Counted from the first letter of the stretch, positions 1 through 10,769 are shown. The stretch is DNA of 64,000 nt from Bradyrhizobium sp. CCGUVB4N (GCF_024199945.1 NZ_JANADP010000001.1:4154001-4218000); one strand, 5' to 3'. Translations and numbers: made by a program. The notes: generated by a model from the letters alone, not told the origin.

Positions 1-1
1 G

Positions 2-1183
2 CGGATTCGCGCCATGATCGCCGAACGGCAGGCCGTGCTCGATGACAGCGCGTCCTGGGAGCGGATCATCATCACGAGCCTGCTGTCGCGACTGCGCGAG
101 CTCGTCGATCTCTCGCGCGACTGCCGCGAGCTGAGCAAGGCGATCGCCGAGAATCGCAACGTCTCGACGCTCGATCTGGCCTTCCATTCCGAAGCCGGCG
201 CCGCGCCGGTACGTCACCGGGATCGCGGACTAGCGCTATGGTCAGCGGCCGGCGCGGCCGTGGCGATCCTGATCTGCTGCGCGTTCTGGATCGGCACGGG
301 CTGGCCCGACGGCGCCTCGGCACCGATGATGGCGGCGGTCGCCTGTTCGTTCTTCGCAGCCCAGGACGAGCCGGCGCGCTTCATCCGCAGCTTCGGCCTG
401 TGGTCTCTGGTCGCCATCGTGGTGGTCGCGATCTATCTGTTCGCGCTGGTGCCTGCGATCTCCCATATCGAGGTTCTGGTCGTCGCGCTGGCGCCGACCT
501 TCCTGCTCTATGGCTTCCTGATCGCGCGGCCGGCAACGGCGGGCACAGGCATGGCGCTCGCGGCCAACACCGCAACGCTGCTTGCGCTGCAATCGACCTA
601 CATCGCGGATTTCGCCTCTTACGCCAATTCCGCTGTCGCTTTCTTCGTCGGCGTCCTCATCGCCGAGATCGTGACGCGGATCGCGCGCGGGGTGGGCGCA
701 GAGTGGATCGCCAATCGTCTGGTGTTGTCGAGCTGGATCACGATCGCGGTCGCCGCCGAGCGGCGGGGAAAACGCGACCGCGCGGAGTTCGCGGGCCTCA
801 TGCTGCACCGGCTCGGGCTGCTGGTGCAGCGCATCGCCTTCCTGTCCGAGAGCGATCGGCGCGACGCCGACAGCCTCGTGCAGCTCCGGATCGGCATCAA
901 CATCATCGATTTGCGCCGTGCGCGCTATGGGCTTGCGGTATCGACCATCTCGGTGATCGACGACATGCTCGACCAGCTTGCCATCGCCTGCCGCAGCTAT
1001 GCGGGCGGAGGAATGCCGCGCGAACTCCTGACCAGCGTCGACCGGGCGCTGGCCCAGGCGGTGAAGGATCCCAATGACAGCGCGCGGGAAGATGCGCTGA
1101 TCGGCCTCGTCGGCATCCGCCGTGGCCTGTTCCCGGACGCGCCGGCCTATCGGCCGCGCGCAGATGCGAGTGTGGCGGCATGA
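2..1183 (+). CDS. FUSC-family efflux permease, C-terminal part (5' truncated by window)
   Basis: The frame is open from base 2, so the gene starts upstream; 393 residues are visible of a family usually around 650-700. Several hydrophobic segments lie roughly at residues 75-240 and match the second membrane bundle of FUSC/AaeB-type aromatic-acid or fusaric-acid efflux permeases. A soluble tail follows, with the basic segment AAERRGKRDRAEF. The stop overlaps the DUF1656 gene by 4 nt (ATGA), and an HlyD adaptor follows the same way. This is the known gene order of aaeB-aaeX-aaeA p-hydroxybenzoate efflux systems. The substrate is not readable from sequence; export of aromatic acids or other small toxic acids is inferred from context. 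Confidence 0.85.
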   Translation, partial: RIRAMIAERQAVLDDSASWERIIITSLLSRLRELVDLSRDCRELSKAIAENRNVSTLDLAFHSEAGAAPVRHRDRGLALWSAAGAAVAILICCAFWIGTGWPDGASAPMMAAVACSFFAAQDEPARFIRSFGLWSLVAIVVVAIYLFALVPAISHIEVLVVALAPTFLLYGFLIARPATAGTGMALAANTATLLALQSTYIADFASYANSAVAFFVGVLIAEIVTRIARGVGAEWIANRLVLSSWITIAVAAERRGKRDRAEFAGLMLHRLGLLVQRIAFLSESDRRDADSLVQLRIGINIIDLRRARYGLAVSTISVIDDMLDQLAIACRSYAGGGMPRELLTSVDRALAQAVKDPNDSAREDALIGLVGIRRGLFPDAPAYRPRADASVAA

Positions 1184-1386
1184 GATACGTGATCGACATC
1201 TATGGCGTGCTCGTGCCGGCGCTCTTGCTCTGGATCATCGTCGCCTATGTGCTGAGTGCGATTCTGCGCCGTCTGATGCAGCGCTTCGACCTCTACCGGC
1301 TGGTCTGGCACCGCGCACTATTCGATTTCGCGATTTTCGTCTGCCTTCTCGGCGGCGTCGTCTATCTCTCGGAGTATCTCTCATGA
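1180..1386 (+). CDS. DUF1656 small membrane protein (AaeX-like)
   Basis: A 68-aa protein with two hydrophobic helices separated by a short basic linker with the sequence LRRLMQRFDLYRLVWHR. Size, topology and position between a FUSC permease and an HlyD adaptor identify it as DUF1656/AaeX. Its exact role in the efflux complex is not established for the family. It overlaps the upstream permease stop by 4 nt and the downstream adaptor start by 4 nt, so translation of all three genes is probably coupled and stoichiometric. Confidence 0.9.
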   Translation: MRYVIDIYGVLVPALLLWIIVAYVLSAILRRLMQRFDLYRLVWHRALFDFAIFVCLLGGVVYLSEYLS

Positions 1387-2249
1387 AGGGGAATTTTGCT
1401 TGGATCGGCCGGCTTGCGGTCACGGTCATCGTGGTCGTCGTGGCGCTCGGCGTGGGTCGCGAGCTCTGGGTCTATTACATGGAGTCGCCGTGGACGCGTG
1501 ACGGCCGTGTGCGCGCCGACGTGGTGCAGGTCGCGCCTGATGTCTCCGGCTTCGTCACCGACGTACTCGTCAAGGACAACCAGAAGGTCCATCGCGGCGA
1601 CGTGCTGTTCAAGATCGACCGCGAACGGTTTGCGTTGGCGTTGCGGCAGGCTGACGCGTCGGTGGCGGGTCATCAGGCGACGCTCGATCAGGCCAATGCC
1701 GATCTGAAGCGCTACAGCACCCTGACGACCGATGCCGTCTCGCAACAGAAGCAGGAGCAGGTGCTGGCGACCCAGCTCCAGGCCAAGGCGGCCTTCGATG
1801 CGGCGGTTGCCGACCGCGCGGTCGCCCAGCTCAATCTCGATCGCAGCGAGGTCCGGGCGTCCGTGAACGGCGTGATCACCAACATGGATCTGCGGCCCGG
1901 CGCTTACGTCACCGCCGGGAAGGGCGTGATGGCGCTGGTCGACAGCGACACGCTGCACGTGGAAGGCTATTTCGAGGAGACGAAGCTCGCGCGCATCCGC
2001 GTGGGCGACAAGGTGCAGGTTCGCCTGATGGGTGAGAAGGGCACGCTCTCAGGTCATGTCGAGAGCATCGCCGCCGGCATCGAGGATCGCGACCGCGCCG
2101 AGGGCGCAAGCCTGCTCGCCAACGTCAACCCGACCTTCAGCTGGGTGCGGCTCGCCCAGCGCGTGCCGGTGCGCATCGCGCTGGATCCGGTGCCTGATGG
2201 GATGTCGCTGGTCGCCGGACGTTCGGCCACCGTGGAGGTATTGGACTAA
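1383..2249 (+). CDS. HlyD-family periplasmic adaptor (AaeA-like)
   Basis: A 288-aa membrane-fusion protein with one N-terminal anchor helix (about residues 8-28), then the biotinyl-lipoyl-like start of the periplasmic part (DGRVRADVVQVAPDVSGFV), a short coiled-coil hairpin (about 90-150) and a beta-barrel domain with the segment VEGYFEETKLARIRVGD. It would bridge the inner-membrane FUSC permease towards the outer membrane. The frame stays open further upstream, but the ATG at 1383 overlaps the DUF1656 stop by 4 nt and begins directly before the anchor helix, so it is the chosen start. No outer-membrane channel gene is visible nearby. Confidence 0.9.
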   Translation: MKGNFAWIGRLAVTVIVVVVALGVGRELWVYYMESPWTRDGRVRADVVQVAPDVSGFVTDVLVKDNQKVHRGDVLFKIDRERFALALRQADASVAGHQATLDQANADLKRYSTLTTDAVSQQKQEQVLATQLQAKAAFDAAVADRAVAQLNLDRSEVRASVNGVITNMDLRPGAYVTAGKGVMALVDSDTLHVEGYFEETKLARIRVGDKVQVRLMGEKGTLSGHVESIAAGIEDRDRAEGASLLANVNPTFSWVRLAQRVPVRIALDPVPDGMSLVAGRSATVEVLD

Positions 2250-2356
2250 CGCAGCGAGCAGATGATCACGCTTGGCTTGGGGAAAACCGGCAACAAACGT
2301 TTCAATGCCAGATCGTAAGGCTGATCCTGACGCGCGTGTATGAGTCGGGGATCTGT

Positions 2357-2428
2357 ATGGGCGTTTGGTTTTTAGTCCTAGCAGCCTGCGTCGTCGGCGC
2401 GTTGCTCGTTCTGGCGTTCTGCCGATAG
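2357..2428 (+). CDS. tiny single-helix membrane peptide (23 aa)
   Basis: An ATG at 2357 opens a 23-codon frame whose product is almost entirely one hydrophobic helix (begins MGVWFLVLAACVVG, ends AFCR). The only ribosome-site candidate is a weak GGGGA stretch a few bases upstream. It lies in a 640-bp gap with no larger gene and is followed by two more tiny membrane frames on the same strand. The hydrophobic composition and the neighbours are the only support, so this is the weakest of the three. Confidence 0.35.
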   Translation: MGVWFLVLAACVVGALLVLAFCR

Positions 2429-2549
2429 TGCCGACAGCGGATGCATTTGTTGCTGCGAAGCATCAGCGAGCCGCGGAATGGCGGTTCCAGATCGATGGTT
2501 TTTGACTGTGCATGGATGAGCGCGTTCACTTCCGGGATTGGAGGCGGAC

Positions 2550-2630
2550 GTGAGCTGGTTGTTTGTGTTTTTCATTGCCGCGAGTGCAGTCGTTCTGATC
2601 GCCCATGCGATTGACGCGATGCGTTCTTGA
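2550..2630 (+). CDS. tiny single-helix membrane peptide with AHA-x-DA-x-R tail (26 aa)
   Basis: A GTG at 2550 is preceded by a good Shine-Dalgarno (GGAGGCG, about 2540-2546). The product is a single transmembrane helix (starts VSWLFVFFIAAS) ending in IAHAIDAMRS. The C-terminal pattern AHA-[IL]-DA-x-R recurs in an independent tiny gene at 11561-11653 (minus strand), which argues that both are real and related. The topology predicted by the terminal arginine is N-out, C-in. I do not recognise a function. Confidence 0.6.
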   Translation: MSWLFVFFIAASAVVLIAHAIDAMRS

Positions 2631-2753
2631 ATTTGCCTGTGTCTCGGTGTCGTCGGTAGCTCGGTAAGCGCCGAAAAGAGCCGAGGGGGCGAGCGTCAAT
2701 TTGAGGAACCTGGCCCTGCGGGCCAAGTTTGTCACAGCAGGAGGAATACGATC

Positions 2754-2843
2754 ATGCTTGCGTTCTATCTGCCGATCATCATTTTCGGAGCGATGCTCGA
2801 AGCGATTTCGGGCCGGAAAGCATCGCCGCCAAGCGACGACTAG
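2754..2843 (+). CDS. tiny membrane peptide (29 aa)
   Basis: An ATG at 2754 is preceded by a strong ribosome site (CAGGAGGA, about 2737-2744). The 29-residue product starts MLAFYLPIIIFGAMLEA, one hydrophobic helix with an acidic residue near its end, and finishes with a polar RKASPPSDD tail. It is the third tiny membrane frame in this gap. The strong ribosome site favours real translation. Function unknown. Confidence 0.6.
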   Translation: MLAFYLPIIIFGAMLEAISGRKASPPSDD

Positions 2844-2891
2844 TCGCCGATCCTGTTGCGCGGGCTCCGGTGCTGACGCGGTAACATCCGG

Positions 2892-4103
2892 CTAGATATT
2901 CGAATATTTCTTCAGCTCGAACCGCGCGATCTGGTTCCGGTGCACCTCGTCCGGCCCATCCGCGAGGCGCAGCAGGCGCGCGGTGGCGTAGGCCTGGGTC
3001 AGGCCAAAATCGTTCGAGGTGCCGCCGCCGCCGTGGGCCTGGATCGCCCAGTCGATGATCTGGCAGGCCATGTTGGGCACGGCGACCTTGATCATCGCGA
3101 TCTCGGCCTTCGCGACCTTGTTGCCGACGGTGTCCATCGCGTAAGCCGCGTTCAGCGTCAGCAGCCGGGCCTGCTCGATCATGATGCGGGCTTCGGCAAT
3201 GCGCTCCTGGGTGACCGTCTGCTCCGAGACCGGCTTGCCGAAGGCGACGCGGCTGCGCACGCGCCGGCACATCTTTTCCAGCGTGCGTTCGGCAAGTCCG
3301 ATCAGCCGCATGCAATGGTGGATGCGGCCGGGACCGAGGCGGCCCTGCGCGATCTCGAAACCGCGGCCTTCGCCGAGCAGCATGTTCTCCTTGGGGACCC
3401 GCACATTGGTGAAGATCACCTCCGAGGCGCGGTCGGGTACGCCGTAGAAGCCGAACACGGGCAGGGGCCGCTTGACCTCGACGCCGGGCGTGTCCATCGG
3501 CACCAGGATCATCGATTGCTGCTTGTGGCGATCGGCATTGTCAGGATCGGTCTTGCCCATGAAGATGCAGATCTTGCAGCGCGGGTCGGTCGCGTTGGTC
3601 GTGTACCATTTGCGCCCGTTGATGACGTAATGGTCGCCGTCGCGCACGATCGAGCTTTCGATGTTGGTCGCGTCGGATGAGGCGACCGCAGGCTCGGTCA
3701 TGGCGAAGCAGGAGCGGATTTCGCCTGCGAGCAATGGCTTCAGCCAGCGCTCCTTGTCCTTCTCCGTACCGTAGCGCTCCAGCACTTCCATGTTGCCGGT
3801 GTCCGGCGCCGAGCAGTTGAACACCTCCGGCGCCAGATGCGAGCGGCCCATGACCTCGCAGAGCGGGGCATATTCGAGATTGGTGAGGCCCGCGCCGTGG
3901 CTGGACTCCGGCAGGAACAGGTTCCAGAGGCCCTCGGCGCGCGCGAGCGGCTTCAACTCCTCGACGATTGGATAGACTTTCCACGGCCCAAGCTCTTCCG
4001 CCTCGCGATAAAATCGCTCCTCGTTCGGGTAGATGTGCCGGTCCATGAAACTCTCGAGCTTGCGCTTGAGCTCGACGACTTTTGGCGACATCGGGTAGAG
4101 CAT
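2892..4103 (-). CDS. acyl-CoA dehydrogenase family protein
   Basis: A 403-aa flavoprotein of the ACAD10/11-like group, expected to oxidise an acyl-CoA to the enoyl-CoA. The FAD/substrate-binding signature FAMTEPAVASSDATNI lies near residues 130-145. The C-terminal half carries the four-helix bundle and the family tail motif with HGGGGTSNDFGL and DGPDEVHR. The ATG at 4103 has a strong GAGGAGG ribosome site. It lies 23 bp downstream of the GH172 gene on the same strand, and an acyl-CoA ligase precedes both, so the group looks like one CoA-dependent degradation unit. Chain length and substrate cannot be told from sequence. Confidence 0.93.
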   Translation of the reverse strand: MLYPMSPKVVELKRKLESFMDRHIYPNEERFYREAEELGPWKVYPIVEELKPLARAEGLWNLFLPESSHGAGLTNLEYAPLCEVMGRSHLAPEVFNCSAPDTGNMEVLERYGTEKDKERWLKPLLAGEIRSCFAMTEPAVASSDATNIESSIVRDGDHYVINGRKWYTTNATDPRCKICIFMGKTDPDNADRHKQQSMILVPMDTPGVEVKRPLPVFGFYGVPDRASEVIFTNVRVPKENMLLGEGRGFEIAQGRLGPGRIHHCMRLIGLAERTLEKMCRRVRSRVAFGKPVSEQTVTQERIAEARIMIEQARLLTLNAAYAMDTVGNKVAKAEIAMIKVAVPNMACQIIDWAIQAHGGGGTSNDFGLTQAYATARLLRLADGPDEVHRNQIARFELKKYSNI

Positions 4104-4126
4104 GCTGGACCTCCTCAGGCCTCGGG

Positions 4127-5245
4127 CTAGTCGATCTCGAGATATTCCGGGTCGGCGAGTTTCGGGAACGGCGCGGCCGGCAGCGTCTGGTACCAGAACG
4201 CCACGGAGGCGATGTCGTCCTGCAGCGGGAGGTATTTCGCCTCCTTGAGGCCCGTCCGCCAGCCCAGCGCCTGGATGGTGACGCGAAGGTCGCTCTGGAA
4301 GCGGATGGGATCGGGGATGTGCCAGCGATACATGCCGAAGCGCTGCTGCGACTTGTAGACGCCGTCGGGACGGATCACCTGCGGCAGGCCGGCATAGGGC
4401 GTGGTGAATTCCTGGTAGCGCGACTGCTGCACGGCGCCGCGACCGGAATGAGCCACATAGGGATCGAAATTATACGCACCGCAGAAATAATCCTCGGTGC
4501 CGGTGCCGCAAATGGTCGGGAATTCACCGTCGCCGTCGATGAAGAACTTGATCTCGCCTTCGCCCCACCAGCCGTTGTTGTTGACGCCCCAGGCCATGTA
4601 GGTGCCGATATACTGGCCGCGCCCGCTGACGCCGTCGAGGATGGTGTAGACCTCCTTGTAGGGCAGCGGATTGGTGCGGCGGAATTGCGCGTGGAAATAG
4701 GCGCAGTCCTCGGGCACTTCGGTCAGCGTGTAGTTGATCTGGTAGTAGACGGTCAGCGCTTCCTCGCTGCGGTTCTCCATCGTGAACCGTGCGCGCTTCC
4801 GGAAGGGCATTTCCCAATAGCAGTTGAATGCGCGGCCGGGATTGACGCAGACGGCGAGCGACGTCACCTGCGCAAACTCCTCCCATCCGCAGGCGAAGAA
4901 ATCGCCGGCCGGGCATTCGACGCTCGGATGCTCCTGGCCGTCCCAGTAGACCCGCAGGATCGAATGGCGCAGCCGTCCCCGCGCCAGCGTCATCCAGATC
5001 TGCTGGATGGCGCCCTGGCCCTCGATATCGGCAAGTGTGAACGTCGCGCCGGGCTCGATCACGACAAAGGGCGAAACCTTCCAGCCCTGCCCAAGGTCAC
5101 GGGCCTGAGGCGCCGCGGGCCCGTCGACGGACATGCCGCCCTTGCCCTTTTCGCCGGTGAAATTCTCGGGGCTGATCGAACGCGTCTGCGCGTTCGACAG
5201 GCGCGACAGATTGCCGAGATGCAGGCCCAATCCGGAAAACGCCAT
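4127..5245 (-). CDS. DUF2961 / glycoside hydrolase family 172 protein
   Basis: A 372-aa protein with the diagnostic DUF2961 motif GTGTEDYFCGAYNF (about residues 240-253); the Glu in TEDYF is a catalytic-site candidate by family knowledge. DUF2961 is now GH172, whose known members act on difructose dianhydride or arabinofuranosides. No signal peptide is visible, so it is probably cytoplasmic. A GAGGAC ribosome site precedes the ATG at 5245. It sits between an acyl-CoA ligase gene and an acyl-CoA dehydrogenase gene, an unexpected place for a glycosidase; it may release an aglycone that the CoA enzymes then process (inference). Confidence 0.88.
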   Translation of the reverse strand: MAFSGLGLHLGNLSRLSNAQTRSISPENFTGEKGKGGMSVDGPAAPQARDLGQGWKVSPFVVIEPGATFTLADIEGQGAIQQIWMTLARGRLRHSILRVYWDGQEHPSVECPAGDFFACGWEEFAQVTSLAVCVNPGRAFNCYWEMPFRKRARFTMENRSEEALTVYYQINYTLTEVPEDCAYFHAQFRRTNPLPYKEVYTILDGVSGRGQYIGTYMAWGVNNNGWWGEGEIKFFIDGDGEFPTICGTGTEDYFCGAYNFDPYVAHSGRGAVQQSRYQEFTTPYAGLPQVIRPDGVYKSQQRFGMYRWHIPDPIRFQSDLRVTIQALGWRTGLKEAKYLPLQDDIASVAFWYQTLPAAPFPKLADPEYLEID

Positions 5246-5338
5246 GATGTCCTCAATCAGGGGTTAGCGATGCCTCGGATATATCGCCGGCGAATCTACC
5301 AAAAGATGAAGATGATCGCGCAATGAGAGGGGCCAAAC

Positions 5339-6964
5339 CTACCCGACGCGGTACGCCTTGAATTTCTCGCGCAGCGCAGATTTGAGCACCTTGCCGGTGC
5401 CGGTCATCGGGAATTCGTCGAGGAATTCGACCGCATCCGGCATCCACCAGCTCGCGATCCTGGGACGCATATGGTCGAGCAGGGTCTTGCCGTCGACGGT
5501 CGCGCCCTTCTTGCGGACGACCAGAAGCAGGGGGCGCTCCTGCCATTTCTCGTGCGCGATGGCGACCACGGCGGCCTGCAGCACATCGGGATGGGACAGG
5601 GCGATGTCCTCGAGCTGGATCGAGGAGATCCATTCACCGCCCGACTTGATCACGTCCTTGGAGCGGTCGGTCAGCGTGACGTGGCCCTGCGGATCGATCA
5701 CGGCCATGTCGCCGGTGATCAGCCAGCCGTCCCGATCGAGGCCTTCCTCCAGCTTCATGTAGCCGGAGGCGACCCAGGGGCCGCGCGCGCGCAGATGGCC
5801 GACCGTCTTGCCGTCGCGCGGCAGCTCAACACCGCCATCATCGACGATACGCAAGGCGGTGCCGAAGCAGGCGCGGCCAGAGACCTGGCGTCGATCGAAT
5901 TTCTCGGTATCGCTGAGATGCTCCGACCCAGGCCGCAAGCCCGGCATCGAACAACCCAGGGCCTCAGTCATGCCCCACGCCTGGATATAGTCGACGGCGT
6001 AGTCACGTTTGAGCTTCTCGACCATCGTGCGCGGTGGTGCCGAGCCCGACGACAGCGTTGCACGTAGCGTCGAAAACTTGTTGCCGGTGCGGCCGAGCCA
6101 GTCGAGCAGGATCAGCCAGAAACTCGGCACGCCCGCGGACAGCGTCACTTTCTCGCCTTCGAGCAGCTCGTAGAGTTTTTCGGGCTCGTAATTGCGGCCG
6201 GGCAACACCAGCTTCGAGCCGGTATAGGGCGCCGTGAACGGCATGTTCCAGCCATTGCCGTGAAACAGCGGCGCCATCGGCATCATCACCTCGCGCACGC
6301 CTTCGACATGCCCGGTGAGGAAGTCGAAGCTGCAACACGTCATGGTCTGCAGGATCGCGGCGCGGTGCGAATAGATCACGCCTTTCGGATTGCCTGTTGT
6401 ACCGGACGTGTAGCAGATCGTGGATGCGGACTTTTCGTCGAACTCCGGCCAGGCGAAGCCAGCCTCGCTCTCCTTTGCGAGAAGCTCCTCATAGCAATGA
6501 ACGTTGGCAAGCGTCGTCTCCGGCATCCGCTCGCGCGAGGACATCACGACGAAGGCCTCGATGGTCTTGAGTTGCGGCGCGATCGCCTCGACGATCGGCA
6601 GCGTGGCGCGATCGACGAACAGCAGGCGATCTTCGGCGTGATTGATGATGTAGACGAGCTGTTCGGGAAACAGCCGCGGATTGACGGTGTGCAGCACGTA
6701 GCCCATGCCGGGCGCGGCGTAGAACATCTCGAAATGGCGATGGGTATTCCAGGCCAGCGTCCCGACGCGATCGCCTTGCTTCATGCCGAGCCGCTTGAGC
6801 GCCAGCGCCATGCGCTTGATGCGCGGATGGGCGTCTGCATAGGTATAGCGATGGATATCGCCCTCGATTTCGCGCGCGACGATCTCGGCCTCGCCGTGAT
6901 AGTCGGCGGCATACTGGATCAGGCCACTGATCAGCAGCGGCATGTCCATCATCAATCCCTGCAT
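5339..6964 (-). CDS. fatty-acid / aryl-acid CoA ligase (AMP-binding)
   Basis: A 541-aa adenylate-forming ligase. It contains the AMP-binding P-loop YTSGTTGNPKGV, the A5 motif WGMTEALG, the hinge region GDMAVIDPQGHVTLTDRSKD and the C-terminal catalytic lysine motif TGTGKVLK. It resembles the medium-chain / DmdB-like ligases that activate short or medium acids. A longer start at 7033 is open, but the ATG at 6964 has a strong GGAGGGG ribosome site and begins where the family begins (MQGLMMDMPLLISGL). It is divergent from the monooxygenase gene across 195 bp and lies 93 bp upstream of the GH172 gene. Confidence 0.93.
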   Translation of the reverse strand: MQGLMMDMPLLISGLIQYAADYHGEAEIVAREIEGDIHRYTYADAHPRIKRMALALKRLGMKQGDRVGTLAWNTHRHFEMFYAAPGMGYVLHTVNPRLFPEQLVYIINHAEDRLLFVDRATLPIVEAIAPQLKTIEAFVVMSSRERMPETTLANVHCYEELLAKESEAGFAWPEFDEKSASTICYTSGTTGNPKGVIYSHRAAILQTMTCCSFDFLTGHVEGVREVMMPMAPLFHGNGWNMPFTAPYTGSKLVLPGRNYEPEKLYELLEGEKVTLSAGVPSFWLILLDWLGRTGNKFSTLRATLSSGSAPPRTMVEKLKRDYAVDYIQAWGMTEALGCSMPGLRPGSEHLSDTEKFDRRQVSGRACFGTALRIVDDGGVELPRDGKTVGHLRARGPWVASGYMKLEEGLDRDGWLITGDMAVIDPQGHVTLTDRSKDVIKSGGEWISSIQLEDIALSHPDVLQAAVVAIAHEKWQERPLLLVVRKKGATVDGKTLLDHMRPRIASWWMPDAVEFLDEFPMTGTGKVLKSALREKFKAYRVG

Positions 6965-7159
6965 TGTCCCCTCCGGATCGCCAGTGACGTTCTGAAATGA
7001 CGTCGTTGCGTGGCATAGGCTTGTGATTTGCACGGAAGGTTAGCGGAACGTCCCGCGGCGTTCACGCAAAAAGCGAGGGATGAGATTGCATGCGTCACTT
7101 TTTCGGGGCTAACGTGCGATGAGCTGTCGGCGAAGCTGCGTTCGCCGTGGAGGAAATCG

Positions 7160-9015
<1,856 letters not shown>

Positions 9016-9019
<4 letters not shown>

Positions 9020-9819
9020 TTCCGGCTCCCACAGGTGCGACGCGGCTTTACGTCATCGTCGGCGATCCCATCGCCCAGGTGCGTTCACCTGCGGGAGTCT
9101 CGGCCGAGTTCGCGGCGCGCGGCCATGACGGGATTCTCGTTCCTGTTCAGGTTGCGACCGCCGATCTGCCGGAGCTTCTCTCGGTGGCGGGCCGATTGAT
9201 GAACCTCGACGGCATCGTCGTGACCATTCCACACAAATTCGCCTGCTACCAGGCCTGCGCCAGTACGACGGAACGTGCGCACTTCCTGCGCACCGTCAAT
9301 TTGATGCGCCGGCGGGCCGACGGTTCATGGCACGGCGACATGGTGGACGGTCTCGGCTTCGTCGGCGCCGCGCGGGCGAAGGGGATCGATCCCCGCGGCA
9401 TGCGGGCGCTGCTGGTCGGCGCGGGTGGTGCCGGTTCGGCCATCGCGCTCGCCTTGGTCGAGGCCGGCGTCAGCGAGCTCGCGATTCACGACACCGCAGC
9501 CGAGCGCCGCGACGCCCTGGTCGGCCGGCTCAACGGGCTCGGCAAAGCGCCCGTGCGGGCAGGCACCGTCGATCCCGCAGGTTTCGACTTCGTCGCCAAT
9601 GCCACACCCGCCGGGATGAAGCAGGGCGACCCGCAGCCGGTCGATGTCACGCGGCTGGCGCCGTCGGCCTATTGCGGCTGCGTGATCACCAAGCCCGAAA
9701 TCTCGCCCTTCATTGCAGCGGCACGGGCGCTCGGCTGCGTGACGGCGACCGGCACCGACATGTACCGGCAGCACCAAGGCATCATGGTGGATTTCCTGCT
9801 CGGGATCGATGGCGATTGA
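9016..9819 (+). CDS. shikimate dehydrogenase-like NAD(P)-dependent enzyme
   Basis: A 267-aa AroE-family protein with the substrate motif VTIPHK (catalytic Lys at 74), the catalytic Asp at 111 in DMVDGLGF, and the nucleotide loop VGAGGAG at 134-140. Lys74 and Asp111 align with the E. coli AroE pair Lys65/Asp102. It is probably not the housekeeping aroE: the ATG overlaps the monooxygenase stop by 4 nt, pointing to a catabolic role on a cyclic hydroxy or keto acid such as shikimate or quinate, or a related ring. Substrate and cofactor preference are not determined by what I can see. Confidence 0.85.
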
Positions 9820-9826
9820 TAAGCCT

Positions 9827-9840
9827 TTGATTCATGTCAA
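9827..9840. promoter_or_regulatory. FNR/FixK-like box TTGA-N6-TCAA
   Basis: TTGA TTCATG TCAA matches the rhizobial FixK2 consensus TTG[AC]-N6-[TG]CAA exactly. It sits in the intergenic gap about 110 bp upstream of the lytic transglycosylase start. About one such match is expected by chance in a window this size, so position is the main support. Confidence 0.35.
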
Positions 9841-9950
9841 GCGCATTGCTTGCATTGATTGCATCGGTCGGGGCTTGAGCGGGCGCGGCTGGCGTAGGAT
9901 CATGCCCGCGCGCGGGCCGGTCGCGTAAAGTCGAAGGAAGGGACCACGGA

Positions 9951-10769
9951 ATGATCAAGGGCAGGGCCGTTGCGACGGCGACGATTGGCGCGGCCGCGCT
10001 ACTGTTGTCCCTGGCCTCCGCGGCCCATGCCGCGCAATGCGGCAACGGACCCGGCGGCTTCGAGGCCTGGAAGCGGGAGTTCAGCGCGGAGGCGCAGGGC
10101 AAGGGCATCGGCCAGACCGCGATCTCGGCGCTGATGCAGACCAATTACGCCAGCGCGACCATCGGCGCCGATCGCAGCCAGCACAGTTTTTCACTGTCGC
10201 TCGACCAGTTTCTGGCCAAGCGCGGTGCCACCACGATCGTCGCGCGCGGCCGGTCGCTGAAGCAGTCGCAGGCGGCGATGTTCGCCTCGATCGAGCAGCG
10301 CTACGGCGTGCCACCGGGGCCGTTGATCGCGATCTGGGGCATGGAGACCGGTTTCGGCAGCCAGCGCGGCAACCAGAACATGCTCTCGTCGATCGCGACG
10401 CTCGCCTATGACTGCCGCCGTCCCGAATTCTTCACAGAACAGCTCTATGCTGCGCTGAAGCTGGTCGACCGTGGCGTGCTGTCGGGATCCACCCGCGGCT
10501 CCATGCATGGCGAGGTTGGTCAGACCCAGTTCATGCCCAAGAACATCCTGGCCTATGGCACCGGCAATCTCGAGGTCGCCGCCAACGCGCTGAGCTCGAC
10601 CGCGAACTTCCTCAAGGCCAATGGCTGGCGTGCGGGAGCCGGCTACCAGCCGGGCGAGCCGAATTTTGCCGCGATCCAGGCTTGGAACGCGGCAGGCGTC
10701 TATCAGAAGGCCATCGCACTGATGGGACGCCAGATCGATGGGGGCGGCGGGGCGGCAGCAGCGCGTTGA
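9951..10769 (+). CDS. lytic murein transglycosylase (MltB-like, SLT_2 family)
   Basis: A 272-aa exported protein with a Sec signal peptide ending about residue 28 (LLSLASAAHAAQ). The catalytic Glu is residue 132 in IWGMETGFGS, followed by the family motif region GEVGQTQFMPKNIL. It should cleave the glycan strands of peptidoglycan in the periplasm, forming 1,6-anhydromuramic ends. No lipobox cysteine is seen, so it is predicted soluble. It stands alone between a catabolic gene and small hypotheticals. The possible FixK-like box upstream could link it to oxygen limitation. Confidence 0.92.
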   Translation: MIKGRAVATATIGAAALLLSLASAAHAAQCGNGPGGFEAWKREFSAEAQGKGIGQTAISALMQTNYASATIGADRSQHSFSLSLDQFLAKRGATTIVARGRSLKQSQAAMFASIEQRYGVPPGPLIAIWGMETGFGSQRGNQNMLSSIATLAYDCRRPEFFTEQLYAALKLVDRGVLSGSTRGSMHGEVGQTQFMPKNILAYGTGNLEVAANALSSTANFLKANGWRAGAGYQPGEPNFAAIQAWNAAGVYQKAIALMGRQIDGGGGAAAAR

